Source: Flavobacteriaceae bacterium UBA3611 (GTDB lineage Bacteria; Bacteroidota; Bacteroidia; Flavobacteriales; Flavobacteriaceae). From it: a stretch of 64,000 nucleotides of DNA. A model generated the notes under the pieces. It made no database searches, had not been told where the DNA came from, and was given only the letters and a program-made list of their open reading frames with translations. Within the stretch, counting starts at the first letter, position 1. Every line of letters starts with the position of its first letter. Where the stretch lies: contig DFLU01000014.1 in NCBI GenBank assembly GCA_002375495.1, forward strand, positions 124,001-188,000. The letters are read 5' to 3'. Shown piece after piece: positions 33,900 to 42,370 of the stretch. Position numbers and translations under genes: made by a program.

Positions 33900-34499
33900 A
33901 TGCTTCAACTAAAAATTCATTCAAATCTTATAGAATGTGGTACCGATGAGGCGGGACGCGGGTGCTTGGCCGGACCTGTAACCGCTGCAGCTGTTATCCT
34001 GCCCGATGATTTTAGTCATCCCTGGTTAACAGACAGTAAGCAACTTTCAGAAAAAAAGCGCCTAGAATTAAAATCGATTATCGAACAAGAAGCCATTAGT
34101 TATGCCGTGACCCATGTCATGATGGAAGAAATTGACAAGGTTAACATTCTAAACGCATCCATCATCGCCATGCAGCGCAGTGTTGCACGTCTACAACCCC
34201 CGGTACAATTTATTGCTGTAGATGGCAACCGATTTAAGCCATATTTAGACATCCCGTATGAAACTGTGGTTAAAGGCGACGGAAAATTTCTTCACATTGC
34301 CGCAGCATCTATTCTGGCTAAAACCGAGCGCGACGCCTTCATGAAAAAAATAGACGCCGAACATCCTGCCTATGGCTGGAAACAGAACAAGGGATATCCT
34401 ACCGCGGCCCATAGAGAAGCTATAAAAAAATACGGGGCCACACCATATCATCGTAAAAGCTTCAAACTCTTACCTGAGCAACTTAAATTGAAGTTGTAA
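33900..34499 (+). CDS. rnhB: Ribonuclease HII
   Basis: 199 residues from the ATG at 33900; the longer frame starts inside the promoter. RNase HII signature: 'ECGTDEAGRGCLAGPVTAAAVIL' with the catalytic Asp-Glu pair, 'LTDSKQLSEKKR', 'FIAVDGNRF', 'VVKGDGKFLHIAAASILAKTERD' and C-terminal 'HPAYGWKQNKGYPTAAHREAIKKYG'. It cuts the RNA strand of RNA-DNA hybrids and removes misincorporated ribonucleotides. Confidence 0.95.
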   Translation: MLQLKIHSNLIECGTDEAGRGCLAGPVTAAAVILPDDFSHPWLTDSKQLSEKKRLELKSIIEQEAISYAVTHVMMEEIDKVNILNASIIAMQRSVARLQPPVQFIAVDGNRFKPYLDIPYETVVKGDGKFLHIAAASILAKTERDAFMKKIDAEHPAYGWKQNKGYPTAAHREAIKKYGATPYHRKSFKLLPEQLKLKL

Positions 34500-34585
34500 C
34501 CAGATCATTTCGACTGTTGAAAACACGTCGATAACCTTTTAAAAACTATAGAAAAAGCCTTACAATCCTTGCTATTTTTGTAGGT

Positions 34586-37018
34586 ATGGTTCGAAACATC
34601 CTAGTATTAATTGTTTTAGTCGCATTCCTTTTTGGCTGCGACACCAAGCGTATGTCAGATACCGAACTGTCTGCATACGTTCCGAATAATGCGGTATGGG
34701 TTCTTAAAATAAAAAACCTGGAAACCCTCCAATCGGAAAGTAGCAGCAACTCATTGCTCTCAGCTTTTAATCAAGCCTCACCCTACCAACTGTTACACCA
34801 AAAAAACAGCTTATTATCGTACCTTTCACCTACTGGCGAAAGTGTACTAAGCTTGTCTAAACGGAATGACAGCACCTGGGATTATACGCTCGCAACAAAG
34901 CAAGATTCGTTAGTGTTTGTGATTGATTCTGTTCCGAATAAAAGTATCGAAACCCTAACCTACAAAGGCATTTCAATACAACGGGTTTCAGCAGATGGAG
35001 CGGTAGGATTTACAGCCATCAAAGACAGTGTTTTTGTGATAAGTTCTTCCCAAACACAATTGCAATCTCTTTTAGAAAACACCCGTCCTGTTTCAGCAGG
35101 ATTCAACAAAGCGTTTTCGGTTTTAAAAAACAACGAACTCACGTCGATTATCCGTAACCAAACCTATCAATTCGCCAACAACGAATTCAGTGAATTGGCA
35201 ACCCATACTTCCTTAGATGTTATTTTAAGTCCGGACGGGATTTCCGCATCGGGCGTTGCATTGGCCCAAGACACCCTTCCGAGGTTACTTTCGGTTTTTC
35301 AGGGGCAAATTCCGCAGCAAAACGATTTAGAAACAATTCTCCCCACAAGTGCCAGAACTGCCGTATCAGTAACCATGAGCGATGCTTCATTATTAGCTGA
35401 AAAACTAAAGCAATTTAGACGCGACAGTGCAGACATCAGAAAACTAGATTTGTTTGGGTCTGCCAATGAATTTGGAGAGTTTTTTAATGAAAATGGAAAT
35501 GCGGTCGCTTTAAAGAGTATCGACACCAAACTCACAAAAGAGGCACTGGCATCTTCCATTTCTGAAATTTCAACATTTCGGGACACTCCCCTATTTACAT
35601 TTGACGATGGCGCAATTTTCAAAGAACTTTTTAAACCGTTTGTACAAACCGATTCCGTTTCAGTAGTATTTCAACTAGACAACTTTTTTGTGTTTGCTGA
35701 AAATAATTCAGTTGCAGAAACCATTATTTCCGCAGTAAAAAATAACGCTACCGTAGGGAAATCGGCTGCTTTTGAAAGCGCTTCAAACCGAATCAGCAAC
35801 GCTTCTTCTTTTCTTACCTATGGCATGAACGACGGGGTGGCGCCTGTAGTAAAAAATGCATTACAAAATGAATCGTTCTCTTGGGATGGTACTGTTTCTC
35901 TAAAAGCTTTTCCTCTTGCTTTGCTTCAATATCGATTTGATCGTGATTTTGCGCATGTTCATTTTGTATGCCAAGAACACGACGGAGCCAAAAAATCGAG
36001 TGCTGGTGTATCAGAATTGTTCAGTAAAACACTGGATAATAATGTGATGGGCATGCCGCAATTTTTTAGTAACCACCGCTCGGGAACCAAGAATATCAGT
36101 GTACAAGATATTACTAACACATTACACCTCTTTTCAGAAAACGGCAAAACACTTTGGACCAAAACCCTAGAGGGTCCAATTCTAGGGAAAATCCATGAAG
36201 TAGACTTACTTCGAAATGGCAGAAAGCAAATGGCTTTTGCTACCAAAAACAAACTGCACGTCGTAGACCGTAATGGGAAAGATGTGGGACCGTTTCCGAT
36301 TACATTTAAAGATGGTATCACGCAGCCACTTTCGGTTTTCGATTACGACAACAATCGTAAATACCGATTTGCCATTGTTCAAGGAAGAGAAATACTACTT
36401 TACGATAGCAAAGGGAAGGTGGTGAACGGTTTTACGTTTAGAAAAGCAAAGTCGCCTATTGTTTTACCAGCCGAACACATCAGGATGGGCAATAAAGATT
36501 ATTTGGTGATCGCTGAAGAAAACGGCACCTTGCATATAGTAAGCCGTGTAGGTAAACCACGGGTAACTGTGAATAGGAAATTTGATTTTTCTGAAAACCC
36601 AATAGAGAGGGAAGGCAGCTCGTTTGTGGTAATCAGCAAGGATAAGCAAAAACACAGCATTACAACCAATGGAAAAGTAACCTCGCAAACGTTGGGGGTT
36701 TCTAACGACTACCATTTTATTACAAAAGGAAGCACCAAAGTTACGATGGATGATAACTTGTTGCGCATTAATGGAAAATTAGCAGAGTTGCCGCTCGGTA
36801 TCTATACCCAGCCCCAACTTTTTGTAGCCAACCGAAATCTCTACATAGCCGTCACAGAAACACAAGAAAAGAAAGTATATGTGTTTCAGAAAAACGGCAC
36901 TCTTGTGAATGGCTTTCCAGTATTTGGAAGTTCTCAGGTGTCTCTTTCTGAAAGCAAAGGCAAAGCGCTTCTTGTGGTGAAAGGACAAGACAATGAGATT
37001 GTACTCTTTCAATTATAA
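34586..37018 (+). CDS. Large lipoprotein with C-terminal propeller-like repeats, unknown function
   Basis: 810 residues. SPII signal 'IVLVAFLFGC' (Cys18). The N-terminal ~480 residues resemble the DUF3352-like layout ('YVPNNAVWVLKIKNLETL' start, paired modules). The C-terminal part has repeated short strands with aromatic/Asp-Gly turns ('KNKLHVVDRNGKDVGPFP', 'GREILLYDSKGKVVNGF', 'KKVYVFQKNGTLVNGFPVFG'), suggesting a PQQ-like beta-propeller. Probably anchored in the outer membrane. No enzyme motif is seen. Single gene. Confidence 0.8.
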   Translation: MVRNILVLIVLVAFLFGCDTKRMSDTELSAYVPNNAVWVLKIKNLETLQSESSSNSLLSAFNQASPYQLLHQKNSLLSYLSPTGESVLSLSKRNDSTWDYTLATKQDSLVFVIDSVPNKSIETLTYKGISIQRVSADGAVGFTAIKDSVFVISSSQTQLQSLLENTRPVSAGFNKAFSVLKNNELTSIIRNQTYQFANNEFSELATHTSLDVILSPDGISASGVALAQDTLPRLLSVFQGQIPQQNDLETILPTSARTAVSVTMSDASLLAEKLKQFRRDSADIRKLDLFGSANEFGEFFNENGNAVALKSIDTKLTKEALASSISEISTFRDTPLFTFDDGAIFKELFKPFVQTDSVSVVFQLDNFFVFAENNSVAETIISAVKNNATVGKSAAFESASNRISNASSFLTYGMNDGVAPVVKNALQNESFSWDGTVSLKAFPLALLQYRFDRDFAHVHFVCQEHDGAKKSSAGVSELFSKTLDNNVMGMPQFFSNHRSGTKNISVQDITNTLHLFSENGKTLWTKTLEGPILGKIHEVDLLRNGRKQMAFATKNKLHVVDRNGKDVGPFPITFKDGITQPLSVFDYDNNRKYRFAIVQGREILLYDSKGKVVNGFTFRKAKSPIVLPAEHIRMGNKDYLVIAEENGTLHIVSRVGKPRVTVNRKFDFSENPIEREGSSFVVISKDKQKHSITTNGKVTSQTLGVSNDYHFITKGSTKVTMDDNLLRINGKLAELPLGIYTQPQLFVANRNLYIAVTETQEKKVYVFQKNGTLVNGFPVFGSSQVSLSESKGKALLVVKGQDNEIVLFQL

Positions 37019-37181
37019 CCCATACCCTAAATTTTCTTGATAACCCATTAGGCTAGTGGAGACGCCTCTAAAAACCCTTATAAATTATCAGTATTCAACG
37101 CGCTGTTAATGGGGGATTTACCCCAGCTTAAAACTGTGTCTCAAGGCTACCTTTATAAGGTAAAAAATAAAACACACGATT

Positions 37182-37703
37182 ATGAAAACTAAACTTTTTA
37201 TTGGCTTAATCGCTATCGCATTATGTACTACTAGTTGTAAGACCACAATTCCCGCTATGGACTCTATTGACCCTACCTTTTTCTTGAAGGTAACCAATGT
37301 GCCCGACATAGAGGTAGACGAAAATTTTAGCGACTCAAATGTTGTATACCTCGAAAGAGATGCAACATTTAACATTCTATTTTCAGGTAAAGATGACGGC
37401 GGAGTGCAAGAAGTACGATGGGAGCTTCCCACCAATGACGTTGTAGAAGTTGTAGACGATTTACCTGGAAATTGGGTAGAGCTGCCAGGAACTATTTCAA
37501 TGCGAACCTTCAGAAATCAAGGTGACATGTCAGACCCTAGAAGTTCTATTTTATACGGCGGTGAAATTATTCCAAGAGGAAATTCCCTTGGAGTTCAAGA
37601 TGTTGTATTTACCTTTACCATAACCGATTTTAACGGAAATACAACTGTAAAGCCGATTACCATCAGAATTAATCCAGACAGGACCGAGATTGGCCCTCGC
37701 TAA
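37182..37703 (+). CDS. Small lipoprotein, unknown function
   Basis: 173 residues. SPII signal 'IAIALCTTSC' then a mature part with beta-sandwich-like strands ('ATFNILFSGKDDGGVQEVRWELP', 'VVFTFTITDFNGNTTVKPITIRI'), resembling Ig-like/PKD-like folds. No catalytic motif. It lies 30 bases upstream of the TapB-like gene on the same strand and is probably co-transcribed with it. Confidence 0.78.
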   Translation: MKTKLFIGLIAIALCTTSCKTTIPAMDSIDPTFFLKVTNVPDIEVDENFSDSNVVYLERDATFNILFSGKDDGGVQEVRWELPTNDVVEVVDDLPGNWVELPGTISMRTFRNQGDMSDPRSSILYGGEIIPRGNSLGVQDVVFTFTITDFNGNTTVKPITIRINPDRTEIGPR

Positions 37704-37733
37704 TAATAACCAAAAATTTAAAATTTATACACC

Positions 37734-38423
37734 ATGAAATTACGTACGTACATGACAATTATTGCTGTTTTCAGCATTACTATTCTTTTTGCCCAAAACG
37801 ATTGCAGCGCTTTCTACCCTTTTGAAGAAGGTGCTACAGCCGAAATAACCACTTATGACAAAAGAGGAGATATAGCCGCTAAGGTAACCTATATGGTATC
37901 TGAAATATCACAGAACGGAGGCAATACTACTGCTGAAATGAACATGGATATGAGAGACACAGATGGTACATTGATCACACAATCTACATACGATGTGCTT
38001 TGTAATAACGAAGGAATTGAAATCGATTTTAAATCGATGTTCAGCCCACAAATGGCCACGCAATTTAATGATATAGAAACTGAAATTACTGGCACCAACA
38101 TCGTACTACCCAACGATTTGACTGTTGGCCAAACCCTGCCAGATGCAGACATGCAAGCCCGTATTAATATGAGTGGCATTAATATGAATATGAGCGTGAA
38201 GATGCAAGACCGAAAGGTAGTGGGCCAAGAATCGGTAAGCACTCCAGCGGGTACATTCGATTGCTATGTGATTTCCTATTCCAACGATATTAAAATGGGG
38301 ATCAACCAACGCGGTAGTGCAAAACAATGGATTGCCAAAGGCGTGGGATTGGTAAAACAAGAAGATTACAACAGACGCGGAAAGGTTACTAGCAGTAGCT
38401 TACTAACGGCTTTCAGCAACTAA
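37734..38423 (+). CDS. Exported TapB-like / DUF3108-like protein
   Basis: 229 residues; signal peptide MKLRTYMTIIAVFSITILFAQ. The mature protein starts 'NDCSAFYPFEEGATAEITTYDKRG' and contains 'VSTPAGTFDCYVISYSNDIKMG' and 'KQWIAKGVGLVKQEDYNRRGK', the pattern of the periplasmic TapB/DUF3108-like beta-barrel family, whose role is not established. An intrinsic terminator follows. Confidence 0.78.
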   Translation: MKLRTYMTIIAVFSITILFAQNDCSAFYPFEEGATAEITTYDKRGDIAAKVTYMVSEISQNGGNTTAEMNMDMRDTDGTLITQSTYDVLCNNEGIEIDFKSMFSPQMATQFNDIETEITGTNIVLPNDLTVGQTLPDADMQARINMSGINMNMSVKMQDRKVVGQESVSTPAGTFDCYVISYSNDIKMGINQRGSAKQWIAKGVGLVKQEDYNRRGKVTSSSLLTAFSN

Positions 38424-38449
38424 CACCAAGCTTGACTTACTTTTAATGA

Positions 38450-38477
38450 CCGGAGTATTGCTATACTTCGGTTTTTT
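38450..38477 (+). terminator. Intrinsic terminator after the TapB-like gene
   Basis: A 9-bp stem CCGGAGTAT/ATACTTCGG (one G-T pair), loop TGCT, then six T. It overlaps the 3' end and stop codon of the convergent lipB gene. Confidence 0.75.
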
Positions 38478-39174
38478 GTATTATTTCGGCTTCAAAGAGT
38501 TGTATAAAATGTTTCAAGAGTTTTTCTTTTACTTCGGAAATATCAACTTCAACCTTACCCAATTCTACGTTTAGTGACGTCACAGCCTTGCCCTTAATTC
38601 CGCACGGAATCATATGGTCAAAATAGCCCAAATCTGAATTCACGTTTAGTGCAAATCCGTGCATGGTAACCCAACGACTGGCGCGCACGCCCATCGCACA
38701 AATTTTTCTTGCAAACGGAGTTCCTACATCTAACCAAACACCCGTTTCGCCATTGCTTCGTTCGGCTTTCAGACCATACTCAGCAAGGGTTAAAATGACC
38801 ATTTCTTCGAGTAACCGAAGGTATTTATGAATATCGGTAAAGAAATTTTCAAGATCTAAAATCGGGTAGCCCACAATTTGTCCCGGACCGTGATAGGTAA
38901 TATCACCCCCACGATTGATTTTATAAAATGTAGCACCAATGGCTGCCAATTTCTTCTCGTCGATTAATAGGTTGTCAAGATCGCCACTTTTACCAAGCGT
39001 ATATACATGCGGATGCTCTACAAAAAGGAAGTGGTTTGGCGTTTCCAGCCTGGCATCTTCCCTGCGGTTTTTAATTTTAATGTCTAGAATTTCTTTAAAC
39101 AACTGTTCTTGGTATTCCCAAGTAAGCTTGTAATCTTTCTGTCCTAAATCTTTTATGTTCAGTGCTTTATTCAC
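38461..39174 (-). CDS. lipB: Octanoyltransferase (lipoate biosynthesis)
   Basis: 237 residues. LipB motifs: 'HFLFVEHPHVYTLGKSGDLDNLL', 'INRGGDITYHGPGQIVGYPIL', 'RKICAMGVRASRWVTMHGFALNV' (catalytic Lys in the RKI segment) and 'IPCGIKGKAVTSLNVELG' (catalytic Cys). It moves octanoyl from acyl-carrier protein to lipoyl domains of dehydrogenase complexes in the cytoplasm. It begins immediately after the stop of the upstream lipoprotein gene. Confidence 0.94.
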   Translation of the reverse strand: MNKALNIKDLGQKDYKLTWEYQEQLFKEILDIKIKNRREDARLETPNHFLFVEHPHVYTLGKSGDLDNLLIDEKKLAAIGATFYKINRGGDITYHGPGQIVGYPILDLENFFTDIHKYLRLLEEMVILTLAEYGLKAERSNGETGVWLDVGTPFARKICAMGVRASRWVTMHGFALNVNSDLGYFDHMIPCGIKGKAVTSLNVELGKVEVDISEVKEKLLKHFIQLFEAEIIQKTEV

Positions 39175-39918
39175 TTAGTTCTCTTCTAATACGATTTCTA
39201 AATCTAATTCGTCTGGGTTCTTTAAATAGGCAATAAATGGCTTCTGAAATGTCACTGTTTTCCCGTTGTTAGAAATTTTTGCATCCTGTATAGAAACACT
39301 TTTTATTTTCTTCGGAAATGTATATTTAACCGAATACATCGCTCCTTCCATAAACGATTCTAACGACTTGATACTGTCATTCAATTTTGCAAACGCTTCG
39401 GCATCTTTGATATAGCCATCCCGCGAAAACACATTGTTCTTGTAGCTATACTGAACTGCCGTAGCTTGCGGTGTTGGTTTCTTTTTACTACTTGTATTGT
39501 TAGCACCTCCAGCTGTTGCAGGCTTTAAACTTTCCGTAGCATTTAATCCATCCATCAAGTTATTTGCCTCTTCAACCGATGTAAAATCAACAAATATCTC
39601 GTACTCCATGTGTTTTTCGGCCGGATCGATGAGCACTCGCATATTATATTTTTCCAACAATTTCAATCGTTCTTGTTCTGCCATTGGCAATTTCGCGATG
39701 CTATCACGTTTTTCATCAAAAAAAGTTTTGAAAGAAATGATGCTATCTGTTTTTAATTCTAACGTATCATCAGTAGGCATCATTGACATCATCTCACTCA
39801 TATCCATAGCGATGCTCATTCGCCCAGAGCCATCTTCATTAAGGACCATCGTTTCAGAAAATTGACAACTCACCAGTACGGTGGCGATTATGACGATAAG
39901 AATGATTCTTTGTAACAT
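39175..39918 (-). CDS. Lipoprotein of unknown function
   Basis: 247 residues; SPII signal 'IIATVLVSC'. The mature part begins 'QFSETMVLNEDGSGRMSIAMDMSEMM', and includes 'EYEIFVDFTSVEEANNLMDGLN' and a beta-rich end 'YSVKYTFPKKIKSVSIQDAKIS'. The 'ET..LN.DGSG....MD.S' opening is typical of conserved flavobacterial lipoproteins without a named function. It sits between the YqaE/Pmp3 gene (5 bases upstream) and lipB (abutting). Confidence 0.78.
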   Translation of the reverse strand: MLQRIILIVIIATVLVSCQFSETMVLNEDGSGRMSIAMDMSEMMSMMPTDDTLELKTDSIISFKTFFDEKRDSIAKLPMAEQERLKLLEKYNMRVLIDPAEKHMEYEIFVDFTSVEEANNLMDGLNATESLKPATAGGANNTSSKKKPTPQATAVQYSYKNNVFSRDGYIKDAEAFAKLNDSIKSLESFMEGAMYSVKYTFPKKIKSVSIQDAKISNNGKTVTFQKPFIAYLKNPDELDLEIVLEEN

Positions 39919-39923
39919 TTGCG

Positions 39924-40082
39924 TTATCTTTTTGGATTATTTAAAATAATGAGTGCTGCGATTACGCCGGGAATCCAACCGCAAAGGGTTAAAATAAGTA
40001 CGATTAAGATAGACCCACAACCTTTGTCGATGACAGCCAAAGGAGGAAACAAAATAGACAATAACACGCGCCAAAAACCCAT
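39924..40082 (-). CDS. YqaE/Pmp3-family small membrane protein
   Basis: 52 residues: MGFWRVLLSILFPPLAVIDK, then GCGSILIVLILTLCGWIPGV, then IAALIILNNPKR. Two hydrophobic helices with the family's 'LFPPLAV' and 'L.LCGWIPGVIHA'-like motif are unmistakable. Pmp3/YqaE proteins are tiny inner-membrane proteins linked to membrane potential and salt or cold stress in other organisms. It is the first gene of a minus-strand group with the lipoprotein gene and lipB. CAAAATTA at 40088-40095 (TAATTTTG on the minus strand) may be its -7 box. Confidence 0.92.
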   Translation of the reverse strand: MGFWRVLLSILFPPLAVIDKGCGSILIVLILTLCGWIPGVIAALIILNNPKR

Positions 40083-40184
40083 AAATACAAAATTACGATT
40101 AAAATATTAGTAATAAGTTCTAATGTATCGGTCTATCGAAATATGTTTTGTTACAAGAAAACTTGTCGCTATATTCGTCGTGTG

Positions 40185-41243
40185 ATGAAACGTCTTCATT
40201 TTCTATGCCTTCTTCTCGCCGCCGTAGCACCGTTTAGTGCTAGTGGGCAATATCTATTTGAAGGTCGTGTAGATACGCAATTTATTGACGGTGAAGTCTA
40301 TCTTTCAATGATTGAAGATTACAGAAAACTCTCAGGCGTATACCACGAGCAGATCATTGCAAAGGTAAAACCAGACAGCTTAGGATACTTTCTTTTTGCG
40401 GGCACCAATTTGCCAACCGAAAATAAAATGTACCGCATACATGCAGATACCTGTAAAGAAACAGACCAGAATTTATCACATATTACCGGGCATTGCGAAA
40501 ATAGCGAAGAGATTGTTTTTGTAGCCAATAACACCACTACCTTGGAGCTTCCGTTTTCGTTTGAGCAAGAAATGTTCTGCAAGGTGGTTTCTAACAATGA
40601 GATAACAAAAACCTTTCTTAAAATAGATTCGTTAAAAAACGACATGCGCTATGCATTCTCAAACTATCGCAGCGAGGCCAACCGAAAGGTGAATACCGAA
40701 AAATGGTTTAGTATTCTTCAAAATTACGGCGAGCAACTACAAGAACCCTTGGCCGAATTGTACATTTATTCATTTTTGAGCGACCGCCGCAGCATTTTAC
40801 ACGCCTATTACCTTTCAGATTTAAAATCGAATGCCTACTACGACAATCTCCTAGCCCGCCTAGAAAAGCAATATCCAGACACCCAATATACCCGACAGTA
40901 CGAAGCCGAATTAAAAAGTGACCGTTTTTTGATTTCTGATACCAGCGAGCCCGAAAATTTACCTTGGTGGGCATATCTCTTAGGGGCAATCTGCGTTGTA
41001 TCGCTGCTCGGGAATTTTTACTTCTTCGGAAACAACAAAAAATTAAAAGCTGCCCAACATGCAAAAGCAAGTCTTACCCAACAAGAACAAACCATTTTAG
41101 ACCTTATTTTAGACCAAAAAAGCAACAAAGAAATCGCTACAGAACTTTTTGTGAGCGTGAGTACGGTAAAAACGCACATCAATAATATTTATAAAAAATT
41201 GGGGGTATCCAGCCGCGACGAAGTAAAAGCATTATATACGTAG
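40185..41243 (+). CDS. Membrane-tethered LuxR-type HTH regulator
   Basis: 352 residues from the ATG at 40185. It has a signal peptide (MKRLHFLCLLLAAVAPFSASGQ), an extracytoplasmic domain of about 235 residues, one membrane helix near 260-282 (WWAYLLGAICVVSLLGNFYF) and a C-terminal LuxR/GerE HTH: 'LTQQEQTILDLILDQKSNKEIATEL' and 'VSVSTVKTHINNIYKKLGVSS'. It thus looks like a one-component sensor with an outside sensor and inside DNA-binding domain. The sensor start 'YLFEGRVDTQFIDGEVYLSMIEDY' suggests a carboxypeptidase-like/DUF4369-type fold. Targets are unknown. Confidence 0.85.
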   Translation: MKRLHFLCLLLAAVAPFSASGQYLFEGRVDTQFIDGEVYLSMIEDYRKLSGVYHEQIIAKVKPDSLGYFLFAGTNLPTENKMYRIHADTCKETDQNLSHITGHCENSEEIVFVANNTTTLELPFSFEQEMFCKVVSNNEITKTFLKIDSLKNDMRYAFSNYRSEANRKVNTEKWFSILQNYGEQLQEPLAELYIYSFLSDRRSILHAYYLSDLKSNAYYDNLLARLEKQYPDTQYTRQYEAELKSDRFLISDTSEPENLPWWAYLLGAICVVSLLGNFYFFGNNKKLKAAQHAKASLTQQEQTILDLILDQKSNKEIATELFVSVSTVKTHINNIYKKLGVSSRDEVKALYT

Positions 41244-41488
41244 CGGTAGTGATGGGTTGTGGGTAGTCTTTAGCCATTAGATCATTTCTCCAGTCTCTTG
41301 CCTACCGTTTCTAATCCTTTTACTTCCTACTTCCAACCCGCCCAAACTCCGTTCGGTACGGGCAAGCTTCCTACTTCCAGCTTCTTATTCAATCTCACCC
41401 TAGGTCTAGTCCTTTTTTCCATCGTACCAAGCGGCCGTTTTCTTCGGAAATCGTCACACTTTTGACCTTCATCTAAAAACAAACAACC

Positions 41489-42268
41489 ATGAAATTAATT
41501 GCTCTCATTTTTCTTTCGCTTTTTACCTTTTCAACTCTTCATTCACAATCATTCAATACGGAAATAACCACTGAAAAACAATCTGTATTGCTTGGGAAGA
41601 TTAACAAAGAAAAACTGAACACCTCGCCGTATAGCGAATGGTTTACTAAAAATTTCAACGATTACCAACCCGACAAATCCATCATCAATCAATTTAAAGA
41701 CGAACTTTCAGAATACACCATTACTGCCTTTTTAGGGACTTGGTGCGGCGATAGCAAACGTGAGGTTCCCAAATTGTACAAAGTGTTAGCAGAAGCCAAC
41801 TTTCCGCTAGACCGGCTCACTACCGTTGCGGTAAGTAGGGAAAGAGATAGCTACAAACAAAGCCCGGGCGGCGAACACGAAGGAATGAACATCCATAGGG
41901 TACCTACCATTATATTCTACAAAAATGGCGTAGAAGTTAATCGTATGGTAGAATCGCCCGTACAGTCGGTCGAAGAAGATATTACGTCAATTCTTCGGCA
42001 AAATTATACGCCCAACTACCAATCGGTACAAGTTGTAAACGAAGCATTAACTACTATGGGCACTGAAAAATTTCAGAAAAAATCGAAAAAAATAGCAAAA
42101 CAACTCAAGCCCATCACCAATAATATGTACGAGCTAAATACCTTTAGCAACGTACTGTTCTATTCGAATAAAAAAGAAGAAGCCATCGCCATTGCCAAGC
42201 TGAATTTGCTTTTATTTCCAGACGAAGCAAATGCCAAGAAAAGTTTAGAAAATAAACTTTCGAAATAG
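41489..42268 (+). CDS. Exported thioredoxin-fold protein with a single active-site cysteine
   Basis: 259 residues; signal peptide MKLIALIFLSLFTFSTLHSQ. Thioredoxin-like fold: 'YTITAFLGTWCGDSKREVPKLYKVL' and the cis-proline region 'HRVPTIIFYKNGVEVNRMVE'. The active site is W-C-G-D-S, so the second Cys of CxxC is Ser. It cannot form the usual dithiol and would act as a monothiol reductase, isomerase-like or binding protein. A C-terminal helical extension of about 85 residues follows. Single gene upstream of lysS. Confidence 0.82.
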   Translation: MKLIALIFLSLFTFSTLHSQSFNTEITTEKQSVLLGKINKEKLNTSPYSEWFTKNFNDYQPDKSIINQFKDELSEYTITAFLGTWCGDSKREVPKLYKVLAEANFPLDRLTTVAVSRERDSYKQSPGGEHEGMNIHRVPTIIFYKNGVEVNRMVESPVQSVEEDITSILRQNYTPNYQSVQVVNEALTTMGTEKFQKKSKKIAKQLKPITNNMYELNTFSNVLFYSNKKEEAIAIAKLNLLLFPDEANAKKSLENKLSK

Positions 42269-42317
42269 CCCAAAATTTGCAGGCTAGGGTTAATTTACGG
42301 TTAAAACAGCACAGCGA

Positions 42318-42348
42318 TTGAAAAAACCAAGCGTAGTCGCTATCTTTG
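42318..42348 (+). promoter_or_regulatory. Promoter of lysS
   Basis: TTG (42318-42320), 20 bases, then TATCTTTG (42341-42348), a perfect -7 box with near-consensus spacing, 22 bases before the lysS start. Confidence 0.65.
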
Positions 42349-42370
42349 CACCTTATTTTTAAGGAACTAT

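Noticed and set aside
39919..40110. 63-residue plus-strand ORF
   Set aside because: It is the antisense shadow of the 52-residue YqaE/Pmp3 gene on the minus strand, which has clear family motifs.
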